Shown piece after piece: positions 1 through 8,711 of a stretch of DNA of 64,000 bases. This DNA comes from an uncultured Sulfitobacter sp. (GTDB lineage: Bacteria; Pseudomonadota; Alphaproteobacteria; Rhodobacterales; Rhodobacteraceae). Under the pieces are notes generated by a model. The model saw nothing but the letters and a program-made list of their open reading frames with translations. It made no database searches and was not told the origin of the DNA. The stretch covers positions 1-64,000 of the forward strand of contig CALKXT010000041.1 in the NCBI GenBank assembly GCA_938003685.1, written 5' to 3'. Both the position numbers and the translations under genes were made by a program. The stretch's first letter is position 1. Each line of letters opens with the position of its first letter.

Positions 1-1
1 T

Positions 2-1102
2 TTTGGCATCAACGTAATCCGAGAGTTCGGCCGCTTTATCTCAGAGACCGAAGTACAGGCCGGTGACACGATAATCAAAGCGCGCCGTATTGTGATCGCA
101 ACAGGCTCGTCACCATTTGTACCGCCGATTCCGGGGCTTGAAAGTGTCCCTTATGAGACAAACGAAACTCTGTTTGAGCTGCGTGAAAAACCCGAGCATC
201 TGTTGATCATCGGTGGTGGTCCCATTGGAATGGAAATGGCACAGGCGCATATCCGTATGGGTATGAAAGTCACGGTGATTGAGGGTGATAAGGCGCTGGG
301 TAAAGATGATCCAGAAATGGCTGCCGTCGTTTTGGATATGCTGCGCGAGGAAGGTATCGTCATTGAAGAAGGCGCATTGGCTGCGGAAATTCGTGGTGCA
401 AAAGGCGCGATTGAGATCGAGGCCAAGGATGGTCGTATCTTCAAAGGGTCGCACCTGTTGATGGCGGTAGGGCGCAAGGCGAACACGGATAAGCTGGATT
501 TGGAAAAAGCGGGGATTGAGCCCGCGCGGGGCGGGATCAAAGTTGATGCATCGCTGCGGACAAGCAACCGCAAAGTCTATGCTATTGGGGATGTGGCAGG
601 TGGCCTGCAATTTACACATGTTGCGGGCTATCACGCGGGTGTGATTATCCGTTCAATGTTGTTTGGCCTGCCATCAAAGGCTAAGAACAGTCATATTCCT
701 TGGGCGACTTATACTGATCCTGAATTGTCCCAAGTTGGCCTTACTGAAGCACAGGCGCGGGACGAACATGGGGGCAAGCTTGAGGTTGTGCGTTTTCATT
801 ACACCCACAATGACCGCGCCATCGCGGAACGCAAAACCAAAGGTTTTATCAAAGTGATGGTTGTTAAAGGTCGTCCCATCGGTGCGTCTATTGTTGGATA
901 TCAAGCGGGTGAGTTGATCAATCTGTGGGCCTTGGCGCTGGCAAACAATATGAAAATGAGCCAGATTGCAGCCATGGTTGCCCCATACCCCACAATTGGC
1001 GAGATCAACAAACGCGCAGCGGGGGCGTATTTTAGTCCACGCTTGTTTGAGAGTGGTATGGTCAAACGTGTGGTCGGTTTTGTGCAGCGTTTTATTCCCT
1101 AG
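2..1102 (+). CDS. Pyridine nucleotide-disulfide oxidoreductase family protein, 5' end outside window
   Basis: The reading frame is open from the first bases of the window, so the N-terminus and any redox-active CxxxxC are not visible. What remains carries ATGSSP (end of the FAD-binding fold), the NAD(P)-binding motif GGGPIGMEMAQ, the second FAD motif YAIGDVAGG and a dimerisation domain ending in PYPTIGEINKRAAG. This layout is that of dihydrolipoamide dehydrogenase and mercuric reductase relatives. In Rhodobacteraceae such proteins often follow a VTT-type membrane gene, but that lies outside the window. The histidine kinase gene starts directly after the stop codon, so the two are probably cotranscribed. 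The exact substrate cannot be assigned. Confidence 0.9.
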   Translation, partial: FGINVIREFGRFISETEVQAGDTIIKARRIVIATGSSPFVPPIPGLESVPYETNETLFELREKPEHLLIIGGGPIGMEMAQAHIRMGMKVTVIEGDKALGKDDPEMAAVVLDMLREEGIVIEEGALAAEIRGAKGAIEIEAKDGRIFKGSHLLMAVGRKANTDKLDLEKAGIEPARGGIKVDASLRTSNRKVYAIGDVAGGLQFTHVAGYHAGVIIRSMLFGLPSKAKNSHIPWATYTDPELSQVGLTEAQARDEHGGKLEVVRFHYTHNDRAIAERKTKGFIKVMVVKGRPIGASIVGYQAGELINLWALALANNMKMSQIAAMVAPYPTIGEINKRAAGAYFSPRLFESGMVKRVVGFVQRFIP

Positions 1103-2494
1103 ATGCCCATGATTAACTCCCTCTCTGGTCGCCTGCTGATCCTGACAACCATCTTTGTGATGTTGGCCGAAGTGTTGATCTTTGTGCCCTCCATCGCGCG
1201 GTTTCGCGAAGATTATATGTTGAACCGATTGGAGCGTGCGCAAATCGCGTCGCTCGCGCTTTTGGCCGATGATATGCTTGATCCGGCACTAGAAGATGAA
1301 TTGCTGCGCAATGCCGAGGTTTTTAACATTGTGCTGCGGCGCGACGAGGTGCGTCAGTTGATGTTGTCCTCGGACATGCCGCAATCTATTTCAGATACTT
1401 TTGATCTACGCGATGCCACTGCGATGACATTGATCAAAGATGCTGTGCTGCGGTTGTTCAGCCCCCAAAATGAAGTGATCCGCGTGATTGGTGCGCCTGT
1501 CCGTGAGGCGGGTTTGTTGATAGAAGTCACGATGGAAACTGCACCGATGCGGATGGCCATGCTGGATTATGGTAAACGCATTCTGGCACTATCAGCCGTG
1601 ATTTCTGTTTTCACAGCTCTCCTGCTATTTGTCGCAATGCGGATATTTTTGGTCAAACCGATCAAAGGTGTCGTGGCGCATATGCAAAACTATGCAGCCG
1701 CCCCCGAAGACGCGCGGCGCATCATTACCCCCAGCGCGGGTGTGACCGAACTGCGCGACGCCGAAGAGGCGTTGAAAAAACTACAAACCGACCTGACACA
1801 GGCGCTCAAGCAAAAAGAGCGATTGGCGCAATTGGGCTCAGCCGTCAGCAAGATCAGTCATGATTTGCGCAACATCTTGACCTCAGCGCAGTTGTTCACT
1901 GACCGGATCGAGATGTCAGAGGACCCGACCGTTAAACGCATGGCCCCGAAACTGGTGGGGTCCATCACCCGGGCCGTGCATTTGTGCGAATCTACTCTGG
2001 CATTTGGCAAGGCGGAAGAGCCGGGGCCAACATTGACTATGGTTGATCTGGGCGAACTTATCGAAGATGTTATCGACGGTGAACGGTTGGCTGCTGGAGA
2101 TCATGACGTCAGCTTCGCTGCTGATATCCCAAACGGGATGATGGTGCGCGCCGATCCTGAGCAGATGTACCGTGTGTTGTCCAATCTTGCGCGTAACGCC
2201 CGGCAGGCGATTATGGCCACAAACCAACCCGGCGAAGTTAACATGCAGGCGCATGAGACAGAGACCGCATGGGAGATCAAAGTGTCGGACACAGGGCCCG
2301 GGCTGCCCGTAAAGGCACAAGAGCATCTGTTCACCCCCTTTCAAGGTGGTGCGCGCAAAGGCGGAACAGGTCTTGGCCTTACCATTGCGGCCGAACTTGT
2401 GAAGGGACATGGCGGTGACCTTACATTGGCGCAAACAGATGCTACGGGCACGCAATTTTCTATCATATTGCCAAAAGGTGATGGCACTTTGTGA
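1103..2494 (+). CDS. Membrane-bound sensor histidine kinase
   Basis: A 463-residue kinase with an N-terminal membrane segment (about residues 7-28), a periplasmic sensor stretch of about 130 residues and a second membrane segment near residue 165 (ALSAVISVFTALLLFVAM), followed by a HAMP-like linker. The phosphoacceptor is in KISHDLRNILTSAQ. The ATPase domain shows NLARNARQAI (N box), DTGPGLP (G1) and GGTGLGLTIAAELV (G2). The start ATG lies immediately after the stop of the oxidoreductase gene, so the two are likely coupled. No response regulator is adjacent, so its partner must be elsewhere. The signal is unknown. Confidence 0.93.
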   Translation: MPMINSLSGRLLILTTIFVMLAEVLIFVPSIARFREDYMLNRLERAQIASLALLADDMLDPALEDELLRNAEVFNIVLRRDEVRQLMLSSDMPQSISDTFDLRDATAMTLIKDAVLRLFSPQNEVIRVIGAPVREAGLLIEVTMETAPMRMAMLDYGKRILALSAVISVFTALLLFVAMRIFLVKPIKGVVAHMQNYAAAPEDARRIITPSAGVTELRDAEEALKKLQTDLTQALKQKERLAQLGSAVSKISHDLRNILTSAQLFTDRIEMSEDPTVKRMAPKLVGSITRAVHLCESTLAFGKAEEPGPTLTMVDLGELIEDVIDGERLAAGDHDVSFAADIPNGMMVRADPEQMYRVLSNLARNARQAIMATNQPGEVNMQAHETETAWEIKVSDTGPGLPVKAQEHLFTPFQGGARKGGTGLGLTIAAELVKGHGGDLTLAQTDATGTQFSIILPKGDGTL

Positions 2495-2572
2495 CCTGAG
2501 TTCGTTAATTTCGAATTGGGACCAATCAAGGGCTTGCAAAGCTGGCAGGACGGGACTAAACCGCCGCGCAGT

Positions 2573-2649
2573 GCACCCGTAGCTCAGCTGGATAGAGTAC
2601 CTGACTACGAATCAGGGGGTCAGAGGTTCGAATCCTCTCGGGTGCACCA
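2573..2649 (+). tRNA. tRNA-Arg (anticodon ACG)
   Basis: A 77-nt cloverleaf: acceptor GCACCCG pairs with CGGGTGC, the T arm is AGAGGTTCGAATCCTCT, and the anticodon stem CCTGA/TCAGG encloses the loop CTACGAA with anticodon ACG. The 3' CCA is encoded. The next coding remnant downstream is the truncated end of thiX on the other strand, and tRNA-Arg genes are common integration sites. Confidence 0.97.
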
Positions 2650-2969
2650 TTTTTCTTGATATCCTGAACTGAAGCGTTTGATCATGGTTGATCTCAAGCT
2701 GATCTACTGCTGCGATCCGTTTTAACAATCGATATGCGGACAAAGCCGCCCTTCGATGCCATGCAGAACCAGCAGGCCAACCCAAGCAACGCTTTACTGA
2801 CCTTTTGGGGCTACAGTTTTGAGCCGAATTTGAAATTGCATTTAATACACTTCAAATAGTGATGGGCCTTGATAGGCAGGGTTATGCCGCATTTCTGCGG
2901 TTCATTGTTAAAAACGAGCGTTCTTTAAACCACCTTTTTTGTGAGGCGACGTACATAGTTTGAAAATTG
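2650..2969. other. Intergenic region between tRNA-Arg and the broken thiX end
   Basis: About 320 bases with no convincing gene. A small hairpin CCGCA-TTTC-TGCGG is visible near 2887. Short open stretches exist on the minus strand, but none resembles a protein I recognise. A copy of the tRNA 3' end (a possible att site) was looked for here by eye and not seen. Confidence 0.5.
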
Positions 2970-3593
2970 CTATGCTGGGTAACTCTCTCTCTTTTTCCTG
3001 ATGGAAGTTATTAGCGGTTGTTTCAAAAAGCGTGCGATCTTCGCTGTCTGCGAGACAGCCATAAGACACACGGGAACAAGAGTGCGTAAGGCATGCGGAA
3101 TTTTGATACGCCGCATAATCTGGCGTTTGGTCCCACCCATTGTTTTAGCCATGTCCAAAACCTCGGCAGGGACGCGCGTCAGCCCGTCATAGAACGCAGA
3201 GGTCACCGGAAAATAGATGATCAAAACTGCCATCACAACTTTGGATGCGATGCCATAGCCGAACCAAAGTGTCAGGATCGGGGCAAGCGCGAATACAGGA
3301 ACCGCTTGGGTGAAAATCAGCAGCGGCATGACCAGACGATGCAGGCGCGCAGAGCTTGCCAATTGGACTGCGGTAATTGCGCCAAAGACCGTACCAATGA
3401 TCAAGCCCAAGAAGACCTCGGTTGCTGTAACAATTGCGTTTTCTGCAATTAAAAGGCGGTTTTTGATTGCCGCCGGTGCGACCCGCATTGGCGACGGCAG
3501 GATGAAAGGGGGAACACCCGTAATCCACACAATCCCTTGCCAAAGCAAAAGTGCAAAAGCAACGGCCCCCAAAGCATATTGCAATCGTATCAT
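2970..3593 (-). pseudogene. thiX: thiX-like ABC permease, C-terminally truncated
   Basis: The frame starts at the ATG that overlaps the end of thiZ (ATGA) and encodes a binding-protein-dependent permease of the NMT1/ThiXYZ type. It has an N-terminal membrane helix (ALGAVAFALLLWQGIVWI), FILPSPMRVAPA, and a cytoplasmic loop ending MGGTKRQIMRRIKIPHAL. Family members continue for roughly 70-80 residues after IPHAL with an APIGAVVGEW-like segment and two more helices. Here the sequence diverges straight after the loop and stops after about 35 unrelated residues (ending KKRESYPA). The longer track ORF (from 3713) only adds residues read out of frame from thiZ. The gene has therefore probably lost its 3' end. 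The exact family length is from memory. Confidence 0.75.
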
Positions 3594-4271
3594 GAGATGT
3601 GTCTCAGATGCGCCAAGAGTTCCGCCTGACAGGCGACTGTCGCAGGGGCATATTGATCGCGAACAGGAATGTTTAGCGGAGGTGGCCAGGACGCACTGCC
3701 TCTGCCGGGTCATGGGTGACCAGAAAGACTGTTTTATTCGTCAACACTCGGCTGCGCGTTCCTGCATATCTGCTCGTGTACTCGCGTCCAATGCCGAAAA
3801 CGGTTCGTCCAACAGTGCTATGGGTCGATCTTCCATCAAGGTGCGCGCAAGGGCGGTGCGCTGCCGTATCCCACCCGACAGCATATTTGGCTTCTTATGA
3901 AAGTGATTTGACAGGCCAACGCGCGCCAGCAGGTGCTTGGCCCTTTCCATGTCTGGCGTCTGGCCCCGCAACCGCGCGCCCAGCACGGTATTTTCCAGAA
4001 CGCTAAGCCATGGCAGCAAATGATCAGATTGCGCCATAAAGCTGACACGCCCCGCTATGGCGGCCCCGTCAGAGGCTGTAATTTTGCCCTCGAAACCACC
4101 TGCAACCGTCAGATCCGCAATCAAGCGTAGGAGCATGGATTTCTCCACGCCAGACCACCCCAAAATACATGTCCATTGTCCTGCGGGAAGCGCCACATCA
4201 ACGGGTCCAAACAAGCGGACAGTTTCAATGGAATGCGTGCCGCGCAGGTGGATTGAGGGAGCGTGTGTCAC
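3590..4271 (-). pseudogene. thiZ: thiZ-like ABC ATPase, frameshifted
   Basis: This would be the ATPase of a pyrimidine (thiamin precursor) importer. A GTG start overlapping the tenA stop (GTGA) opens a frame with a Walker A region reading GWSGVEKS, where the invariant glycine before Lys is Glu (GAG instead of GGG). It also has the signature LSGGIRQRTALARTL and Walker B IALLDEPFSALDA. It then stops after ERAAEC. The missing H-loop continues in a second frame as VFLVTHDPAEAV, which also stops soon. The natural C-terminus reads on in the third frame (RDQYAPATVACQAELLAHLR), whose TGA overlaps the thiX ATG. At least two frameshifts plus the Walker A change indicate a dead gene. Confidence 0.85.
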
Positions 4272-4954
4272 GCGCCGCGTAACCCCATGTCCCAAAACGA
4301 GATTTCAAGCCGCGTGGCGGTGTCAAAGCGCGCTTGTAGTTGCGGCCACCGTGCTGATGCCGCGGGATTAGGACCCAAACGGCGTGTGACAGCAGCATCA
4401 ATCATGTGTCCAACTGCCACCATCGCACCTTGATAATCGCCATCGGCGTAGGTTGCGATCCAGTCGCTATAGGACGTCTCAGCGACGGCCGTTTCTGCCA
4501 GCCGCGTGCCGATTTCACCATAGCCGAAACAGCATGGCGCCAGTGCTGCTATCAGATCTAGGAAGTCGCCCTGTAGCCCTGCATCCATGACATAGCGGGT
4601 ATATGCGATATTTTCGAACTCTTCAGTGGCGGCAAAAAGTGTCGCCTCATCAATGCCTGCCGCAGCACAGGTTTTGACGTGCAGCGCCATCTCGTGATTG
4701 ACCAAGGCATCAACGGTCCCTGCACAGACCTTCATCTCGTTCAGTGTTTCAGCCTTGACCACGCCCAGCGACCATGCCCGTGCAAAATGCACGAGGAACA
4801 CATAGTCCTGAACCAGATAATGCAGGAAAGATGCGCGTGTCAGCGAGCCGTCCCGCAGCCCTTCGACAAAAGCATGATGGGTATAATCGTGCCAAAGGTC
4901 GCCACACCCCGCGCGCCAAAGTGCAAAGGTAGTCCCGTAGGGTGAGCCGCTCAT
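4268..4954 (-). CDS. tenA: TenA family aminopyrimidine aminohydrolase
   Basis: A 228-residue TenA/THI-4 protein, which hydrolyses aminopyrimidine forms of the thiamin pyrimidine so that ThiD can use them. Diagnostic segments are FLHYLVQDYVFLVHFARAW near the N-terminus, HEMALH in the middle and ALAPCCFGYGEIG around residue 140, which carries the conserved cysteine. The C-terminal FWDMGL is also typical. It overlaps thiY by four bases and the thiZ remnant by a GTGA, so it belongs to the thi operon. The gene itself shows no sign of decay, although the importer genes after it are broken. Confidence 0.93.
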   Translation of the reverse strand: MSGSPYGTTFALWRAGCGDLWHDYTHHAFVEGLRDGSLTRASFLHYLVQDYVFLVHFARAWSLGVVKAETLNEMKVCAGTVDALVNHEMALHVKTCAAAGIDEATLFAATEEFENIAYTRYVMDAGLQGDFLDLIAALAPCCFGYGEIGTRLAETAVAETSYSDWIATYADGDYQGAMVAVGHMIDAAVTRRLGPNPAASARWPQLQARFDTATRLEISFWDMGLRGA

Positions 4955-5904
4955 GGTGCTGTCACATCTATGGCAATGTCGCTGACAGGATTGATGGACG
5001 GGATCAGTCCTGCATCATACAAGAAAGCCTCGAACGTGGCATACCGCCCCACATCCATCGCAGTTGGACGCAGTGCAAAGCGGGGCAGCGTGTCACCCCA
5101 CGCGCGTTTGTTCAGCTCATCGTTGAGCTCGGGCGAAGTGGTTACAAAAACCTCCCAGCTCTCGACTGGGTTATTGATAATGTACTGTGTGGCCTTTTCG
5201 ATGTCTGCTAGAAAGCGCTGGATCATCTCCACATCCATCGTGTCTGTGTTTGCCACATAAATCAGTTCGTCGTAAGGCGGCAGACCTTCCTCTTCGACAT
5301 AAAAACAGCGGCCCGGCACGCCTTCGATATCCATCTGGTTTAGTTCGAAGTTCCGAAATGCGCCGAGAACAGCATCGACTTGACCAGACATAAGCGAGGG
5401 GGAGATGGGCCAGTTCACGTTGATCAACTCGATATCGTCGAGTGTCAGGCCATGGGTTTTCAACACATGCCCCAGAACCGCTTCTTCAACGCCACCAACT
5501 GAAAAGCCGACCTTGCGCCCTTTAAGATCGGCAAGGGTTTTAATGGGGCCATCCGCCAAGACCAACAGGCAACTCAGCGGAGTGGCAACCAACGTGCCGA
5601 CACGTTGCAGGGGAAGCCCCTCATGGATTTGTAGGTGCAATTGCGGCTGGTACGAAATCGCCAGATCAGCCTGACCTGCCGCAACCATTTTCGGAGGTGC
5701 AGACGGATCCGCTGGGGCGATTATCTCTACCGCGAGGTTTTCGTCGGTAAAATACCCTTTTTCCTGTGCGATAATGACAGGTCCATGGTCTGGGTTAACG
5801 AACCAATCCAACAACAAGGTAACTTGATCCTGGGCCCAAAGTGGAGCGGCACACAGCGACAATGCGGTTGCTAAGAATATAGATTTCATAGGGGTCTCTT
5901 TCAT
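4951..5904 (-). CDS. thiY: ThiY-like periplasmic pyrimidine-binding protein (NMT1/THI5-like)
   Basis: A 317-residue ABC substrate-binding protein with a Sec signal peptide (MKSIFLATALSLCAAPLWA), followed by LLLDWFVNPDHGPVIIAQ, the typical start of NMT1/THI5-like domains. GRKVGFSVGGVEEAVLGHVL lies in the middle. It is expected to bind a thiamin pyrimidine breakdown product for import. The first ATG overlaps the thiD stop; a second ATG five codons later would also give a full signal peptide. The coding sequence is intact, but its cognate ATPase and permease downstream look non-functional, so it may be an orphan or use another transporter. Confidence 0.92.
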   Translation of the reverse strand: MKETPMKSIFLATALSLCAAPLWAQDQVTLLLDWFVNPDHGPVIIAQEKGYFTDENLAVEIIAPADPSAPPKMVAAGQADLAISYQPQLHLQIHEGLPLQRVGTLVATPLSCLLVLADGPIKTLADLKGRKVGFSVGGVEEAVLGHVLKTHGLTLDDIELINVNWPISPSLMSGQVDAVLGAFRNFELNQMDIEGVPGRCFYVEEEGLPPYDELIYVANTDTMDVEMIQRFLADIEKATQYIINNPVESWEVFVTTSPELNDELNKRAWGDTLPRFALRPTAMDVGRYATFEAFLYDAGLIPSINPVSDIAIDVTAP

Positions 5905-6704
5905 TTGGAATAAAGCGCGGCAAAATGGTGGGTCGGCCCGTGCCCAGTGCCCACAGACAGATCGCCCGCATACAAAATGGCCTGTGCAACATAGGATTTG
6001 GCTTCAGCCGTTGCCGCCGCAGGTGGTAACCCTTTGGCCAGTTGTGCCGCCAAAGCCGAGGACAGTGTGCAACCCGTGCCATGTGTGTTCGCAGTTGGGA
6101 TGCGCACGGCCTCGAACCACGTCGTAGCGTCCGCTGTCACAAGGCAATCGGGGCTGTCGGGCCCGTCAAGATGCCCGCCTTTCATGAGAACTGCTTTGGC
6201 CCCCAATGTGCATAGTGCTGCGCCTTGAGCGGTCATTTCATCGCGTGTGGTGGCGATGCCACAGCCCAGCAGATGCGCCGCTTCTGGCAAGTTGGGTGTC
6301 AGCAATGTTGCAATGGGCAATAGTGTATCCCGCAGAGTATTCACTGCATCAGCTTGCAGCAGCTTAGCGCCACCTTTGGCGATCATTACCGGATCAAGGA
6401 CGATGGGGATGTTTGTATGCCCCTTCACCGTCTGCGCCACAGCTGCTGCAATGTCTGCGTTTGCGATCATCCCGATCTTGACCGCATCAACGCGGATATC
6501 AGCAAAGACGGCTGCAATCTGTGCTTGGACAAATGCAGGTGGGACAAGGTGAATGCTCGTTACACCTTGGGTGTTTTGTGCGGTCAATGCCGTGAGTGCG
6601 GCCATGGCAAAAGCACCATTTGCGGAAATCGCCTTGATGTCTGCCTGAATGCCAGCCCCGCCAGACGGGTCAGACCCTGCGATGCTCAGAACATTAGGGA
6701 TCAT
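5901..6704 (-). CDS. thiD: Hydroxymethylpyrimidine/phosphomethylpyrimidine kinase
   Basis: A ribokinase-fold enzyme of 267 residues that phosphorylates HMP and HMP-P for thiamin phosphate synthesis. It shows the N-terminal SIAGSDPSGGAGIQADIKA, the central LDPVMIAKGG and the C-terminal anion-hole motif NTHGTGCTLSSALAA. It overlaps both thiE upstream and thiY downstream by four bases, so translation is probably coupled along the operon. Confidence 0.97.
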   Translation of the reverse strand: MIPNVLSIAGSDPSGGAGIQADIKAISANGAFAMAALTALTAQNTQGVTSIHLVPPAFVQAQIAAVFADIRVDAVKIGMIANADIAAAVAQTVKGHTNIPIVLDPVMIAKGGAKLLQADAVNTLRDTLLPIATLLTPNLPEAAHLLGCGIATTRDEMTAQGAALCTLGAKAVLMKGGHLDGPDSPDCLVTADATTWFEAVRIPTANTHGTGCTLSSALAAQLAKGLPPAAATAEAKSYVAQAILYAGDLSVGTGHGPTHHFAALYSK

Positions 6705-7342
6705 CGTAAATGCTCCGGTTCAAAGGCATCAAATACGCCTGCAGCTGCCTGTGGATCAGTCTGCCCACAGATCGCAGACACAACTGCGATGCCATCCGTC
6801 CCGGTACCCAACACACCCTTGATATGGCCGGCTTTCAGACCGCCAATCGCGACGTTCGGCAAGGACGACTGGGCGACAAGTTCCGCCAATCCGTCAAAGC
6901 CTACAGGCCGCGCGTGATCGTCTTTTGTCGATGTGCCAAAAACAGGCCCTATCCCGAGATAATCAACCAGTCCTGGATCAGCATCGCGCACAGCTTGTGC
7001 CGTTTCGCAGGACAGGCCGAGGATTTTACCCGCGCCAAGCATCGCGCGCGCCTGGGCAGGTGAGATGTCGCCTTGGCCAATATGTGCGCCGTCCGCCTCT
7101 GCCGCCACGGCAGCTGTGACATCATCATTGATGACCAATGGGACACCTGTGCCCTGCAAGACCTCCCTTAGGGCCACAGCCAGTTCAATGCGTTGCGCCG
7201 TCGTCGCATGTTTGTCGCGCAGCTGCACCATCGTTACTCCGCCAGCCACCGCGCAGCGCACGGTTTGCACAATGCCAGTTTGTGCGCAAAGGTTCGGGTC
7301 AGTCACTAGATAGAGTCGCAATTGTTTTCTGAGTGCTGCCAT
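6701..7342 (-). CDS. thiE: Thiamin phosphate synthase
   Basis: A 213-residue TIM-barrel enzyme joining HMP pyrophosphate and thiazole phosphate. Visible motifs are YLVTD at the N-terminus, MVQLRDK (pyrophosphate binding), VINDDV, GAHIGQGD, YLGIGPVFGTSTK and the C-terminal phosphate site AIGGL. The start ATG overlaps the thiM stop codon by one base. Confidence 0.96.
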   Translation of the reverse strand: MAALRKQLRLYLVTDPNLCAQTGIVQTVRCAVAGGVTMVQLRDKHATTAQRIELAVALREVLQGTGVPLVINDDVTAAVAAEADGAHIGQGDISPAQARAMLGAGKILGLSCETAQAVRDADPGLVDYLGIGPVFGTSTKDDHARPVGFDGLAELVAQSSLPNVAIGGLKAGHIKGVLGTGTDGIAVVSAICGQTDPQAAAGVFDAFEPEHLR

Positions 7343-8115
7343 TACCCGATGACCTTTGCCAGGTCTGCCGGCTGGGCCGCAGCAAGTGCATCGAGGAAGT
7401 ACATCTGGAAACTGCCTGGCCCCTGTGCCAGTTTTGCGGCCGCCGTCCCAGCCACTTTAAAATGGGCAAGCGCGCAGAGAGCTGCGTCAAATGCGGGGCC
7501 TGTCGCTGCATATGCACCCATCAATGCGGTCAGGGAACACCCCAATGCCGTAACTTGCGGCATTAAGGGCGACCCCCCCGAGACACTGGCTTCTTGATCG
7601 CCGTCAGTCAGATAATCAACTGGACCGGTGATGGCCACAACCGTTCCAAACTGCACTGCCAGCGCCTTTGCGGCACCTTGGGCGGCCTCGACACTATCGC
7701 CACAATCTGCGCCTTTTCCCGCCCCCGCTTCTCCTGCGAGGGTCAGTATTTCTGATGCATTTCCGCGAACAATCGTGGGGCGCTGCGCCAGTAATTGTTG
7801 CGCTGCCTGTTTGCGGTACTCCGTTATGAAATGCGCCACGGGGTCAAAAACCCACGGGAGCTTATGCGTGTTTGCGGTTGTTGTTGCCGCGATCATGCTT
7901 GCTAGCCACGGTACCGATAAGGTCCCAATGTTGATCGTTAGCGCACCGCAAATGGGCGTGAATTGCACCATCTCCTCAGGCGCATGTACCATCGCAGGCG
8001 ATGCGCCCGCTGCCAATACGACGTTTGCTGCAATATTCATCGCTACGTAGTTGGTTATGCAATGCACGAGAGGGTTTTGGTCGCGAAGGCATGTCAGCAA
8101 ATCGTGTCGGGGCAT
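7342..8115 (-). CDS. thiM: Hydroxyethylthiazole kinase
   Basis: First gene of the operon; phosphorylates the thiazole moiety for salvage. Typical features are NPLVHCITNYVAMN near the N-terminus, GASPAMVHAPEE, VFDPVAHF, VRGNASEI and TALGCSLTALMGAY with the conserved cysteine. I chose the ATG at 8115 rather than the track start at 8139 because AGAGGA sits 5-6 bases before it, and the extra eight residues of the longer form would be read from that ribosome binding site. The TPP riboswitch lies about 60 bases upstream. Confidence 0.95.
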   Translation of the reverse strand: MPRHDLLTCLRDQNPLVHCITNYVAMNIAANVVLAAGASPAMVHAPEEMVQFTPICGALTINIGTLSVPWLASMIAATTTANTHKLPWVFDPVAHFITEYRKQAAQQLLAQRPTIVRGNASEILTLAGEAGAGKGADCGDSVEAAQGAAKALAVQFGTVVAITGPVDYLTDGDQEASVSGGSPLMPQVTALGCSLTALMGAYAATGPAFDAALCALAHFKVAGTAAAKLAQGPGSFQMYFLDALAAAQPADLAKVIG

Positions 8116-8174
8116 AATCGTTCCTCTTTTTGCCAGCAAAAAGAGGTGTGATGCATGTAGCGCAATGAAACATA

Positions 8175-8243
8175 CGACCTCCCTACGCCAGCATTATCTG
8201 GTTCAGGTTCAAAGGGTACGTCTCAGCTTTTCAGCGCCCCTGG
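8175..8243 (-). promoter_or_regulatory. TPP riboswitch (THI element)
   Basis: On the minus strand the leader of thiM reads GGGGCGCTGAAAAGCTGAGA, then ACCCTTTGAACCTGA and AATGCTGGCGTAGGGAGG. These are the conserved CUGAGA, ACCCUUUGAACCUGA and GCGUAGGGA blocks of the thiamin pyrophosphate aptamer. With about 60 bases between the aptamer and the thiM start, control through the ribosome binding site is plausible. It should lower expression of the whole thi operon when thiamin is plentiful. Confidence 0.96.
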
Positions 8244-8279
8244 TGAACAAACGGCTAAGTGCTTTTGGAGGTATCGTCA

Positions 8280-8711
8280 AACAGATTGAGGTTTTTCGAT
8301 GAGAAACGCGAACATTTGTCGGATGTTGTCATAGGCCAGTTTGACTAAGGTGTATGGCTGCTTTCATTGTGTGATGCAGCAGCGACAAATCTTACAAGGA
8401 AGAATGCGGGCGGGTTTTGGTGCTGTGGGTATTGTGCGTTGCGGTTATCTGTATCCACGATGCGATTCAGGATGTCGTCCTATTTTTTATCCAAAAAAAA
8501 GCGTACTTGATGCTGGCGGTGATGGCACCCGTCTGTGCATGGGGTTGCGCACAAGCGTCCTTGAACATGGTGTTATGCAACGCTAGCCAGACGCTTTGAT
8601 ACATGATGCGTGTTTTTATCAGTCACTAAAAATAGGGATCGCGCTAGGCCAGTGAACTTTTTGACTAATAAGACGTGATCCGTGTCTCAATATGTTGGGC
8701 CGTTTTGATGC
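8280..8711. other. Intergenic region between the thi leader and an AraC gene
   Basis: About 430 bases. It must hold the promoter of the thi operon (minus strand, near 8250-8330) and the 3' flank of the AraC gene. The two plus-strand ORFs listed here (8341-8586 and 8417-8599) overlap each other in different frames, have no clear ribosome binding site and resemble no family I know. I see nothing else. Confidence 0.5.

Noticed and set aside
2880-3010. Minus-strand open stretch after the thiX break (KRWFKERSF...) considered as a transposase remnant
   Set aside because: Too short and no DDE or inverted-repeat evidence; I could not link it to any insertion sequence.
3001-4371. Several plus-strand ORFs across the thiX/thiZ region (for example 3093-3452, 3310-3900, 4057-4371)
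   Set aside because: They are antisense shadows of the decayed transporter genes and contain no recognisable domain; the minus-strand frames carry clear ABC motifs.
8341-8599. Two short plus-strand ORFs (81 and 60 residues) between the TPP riboswitch and the AraC gene
   Set aside because: Overlapping in different frames, no ribosome binding site, rich in cysteine and arginine as expected of random frames.
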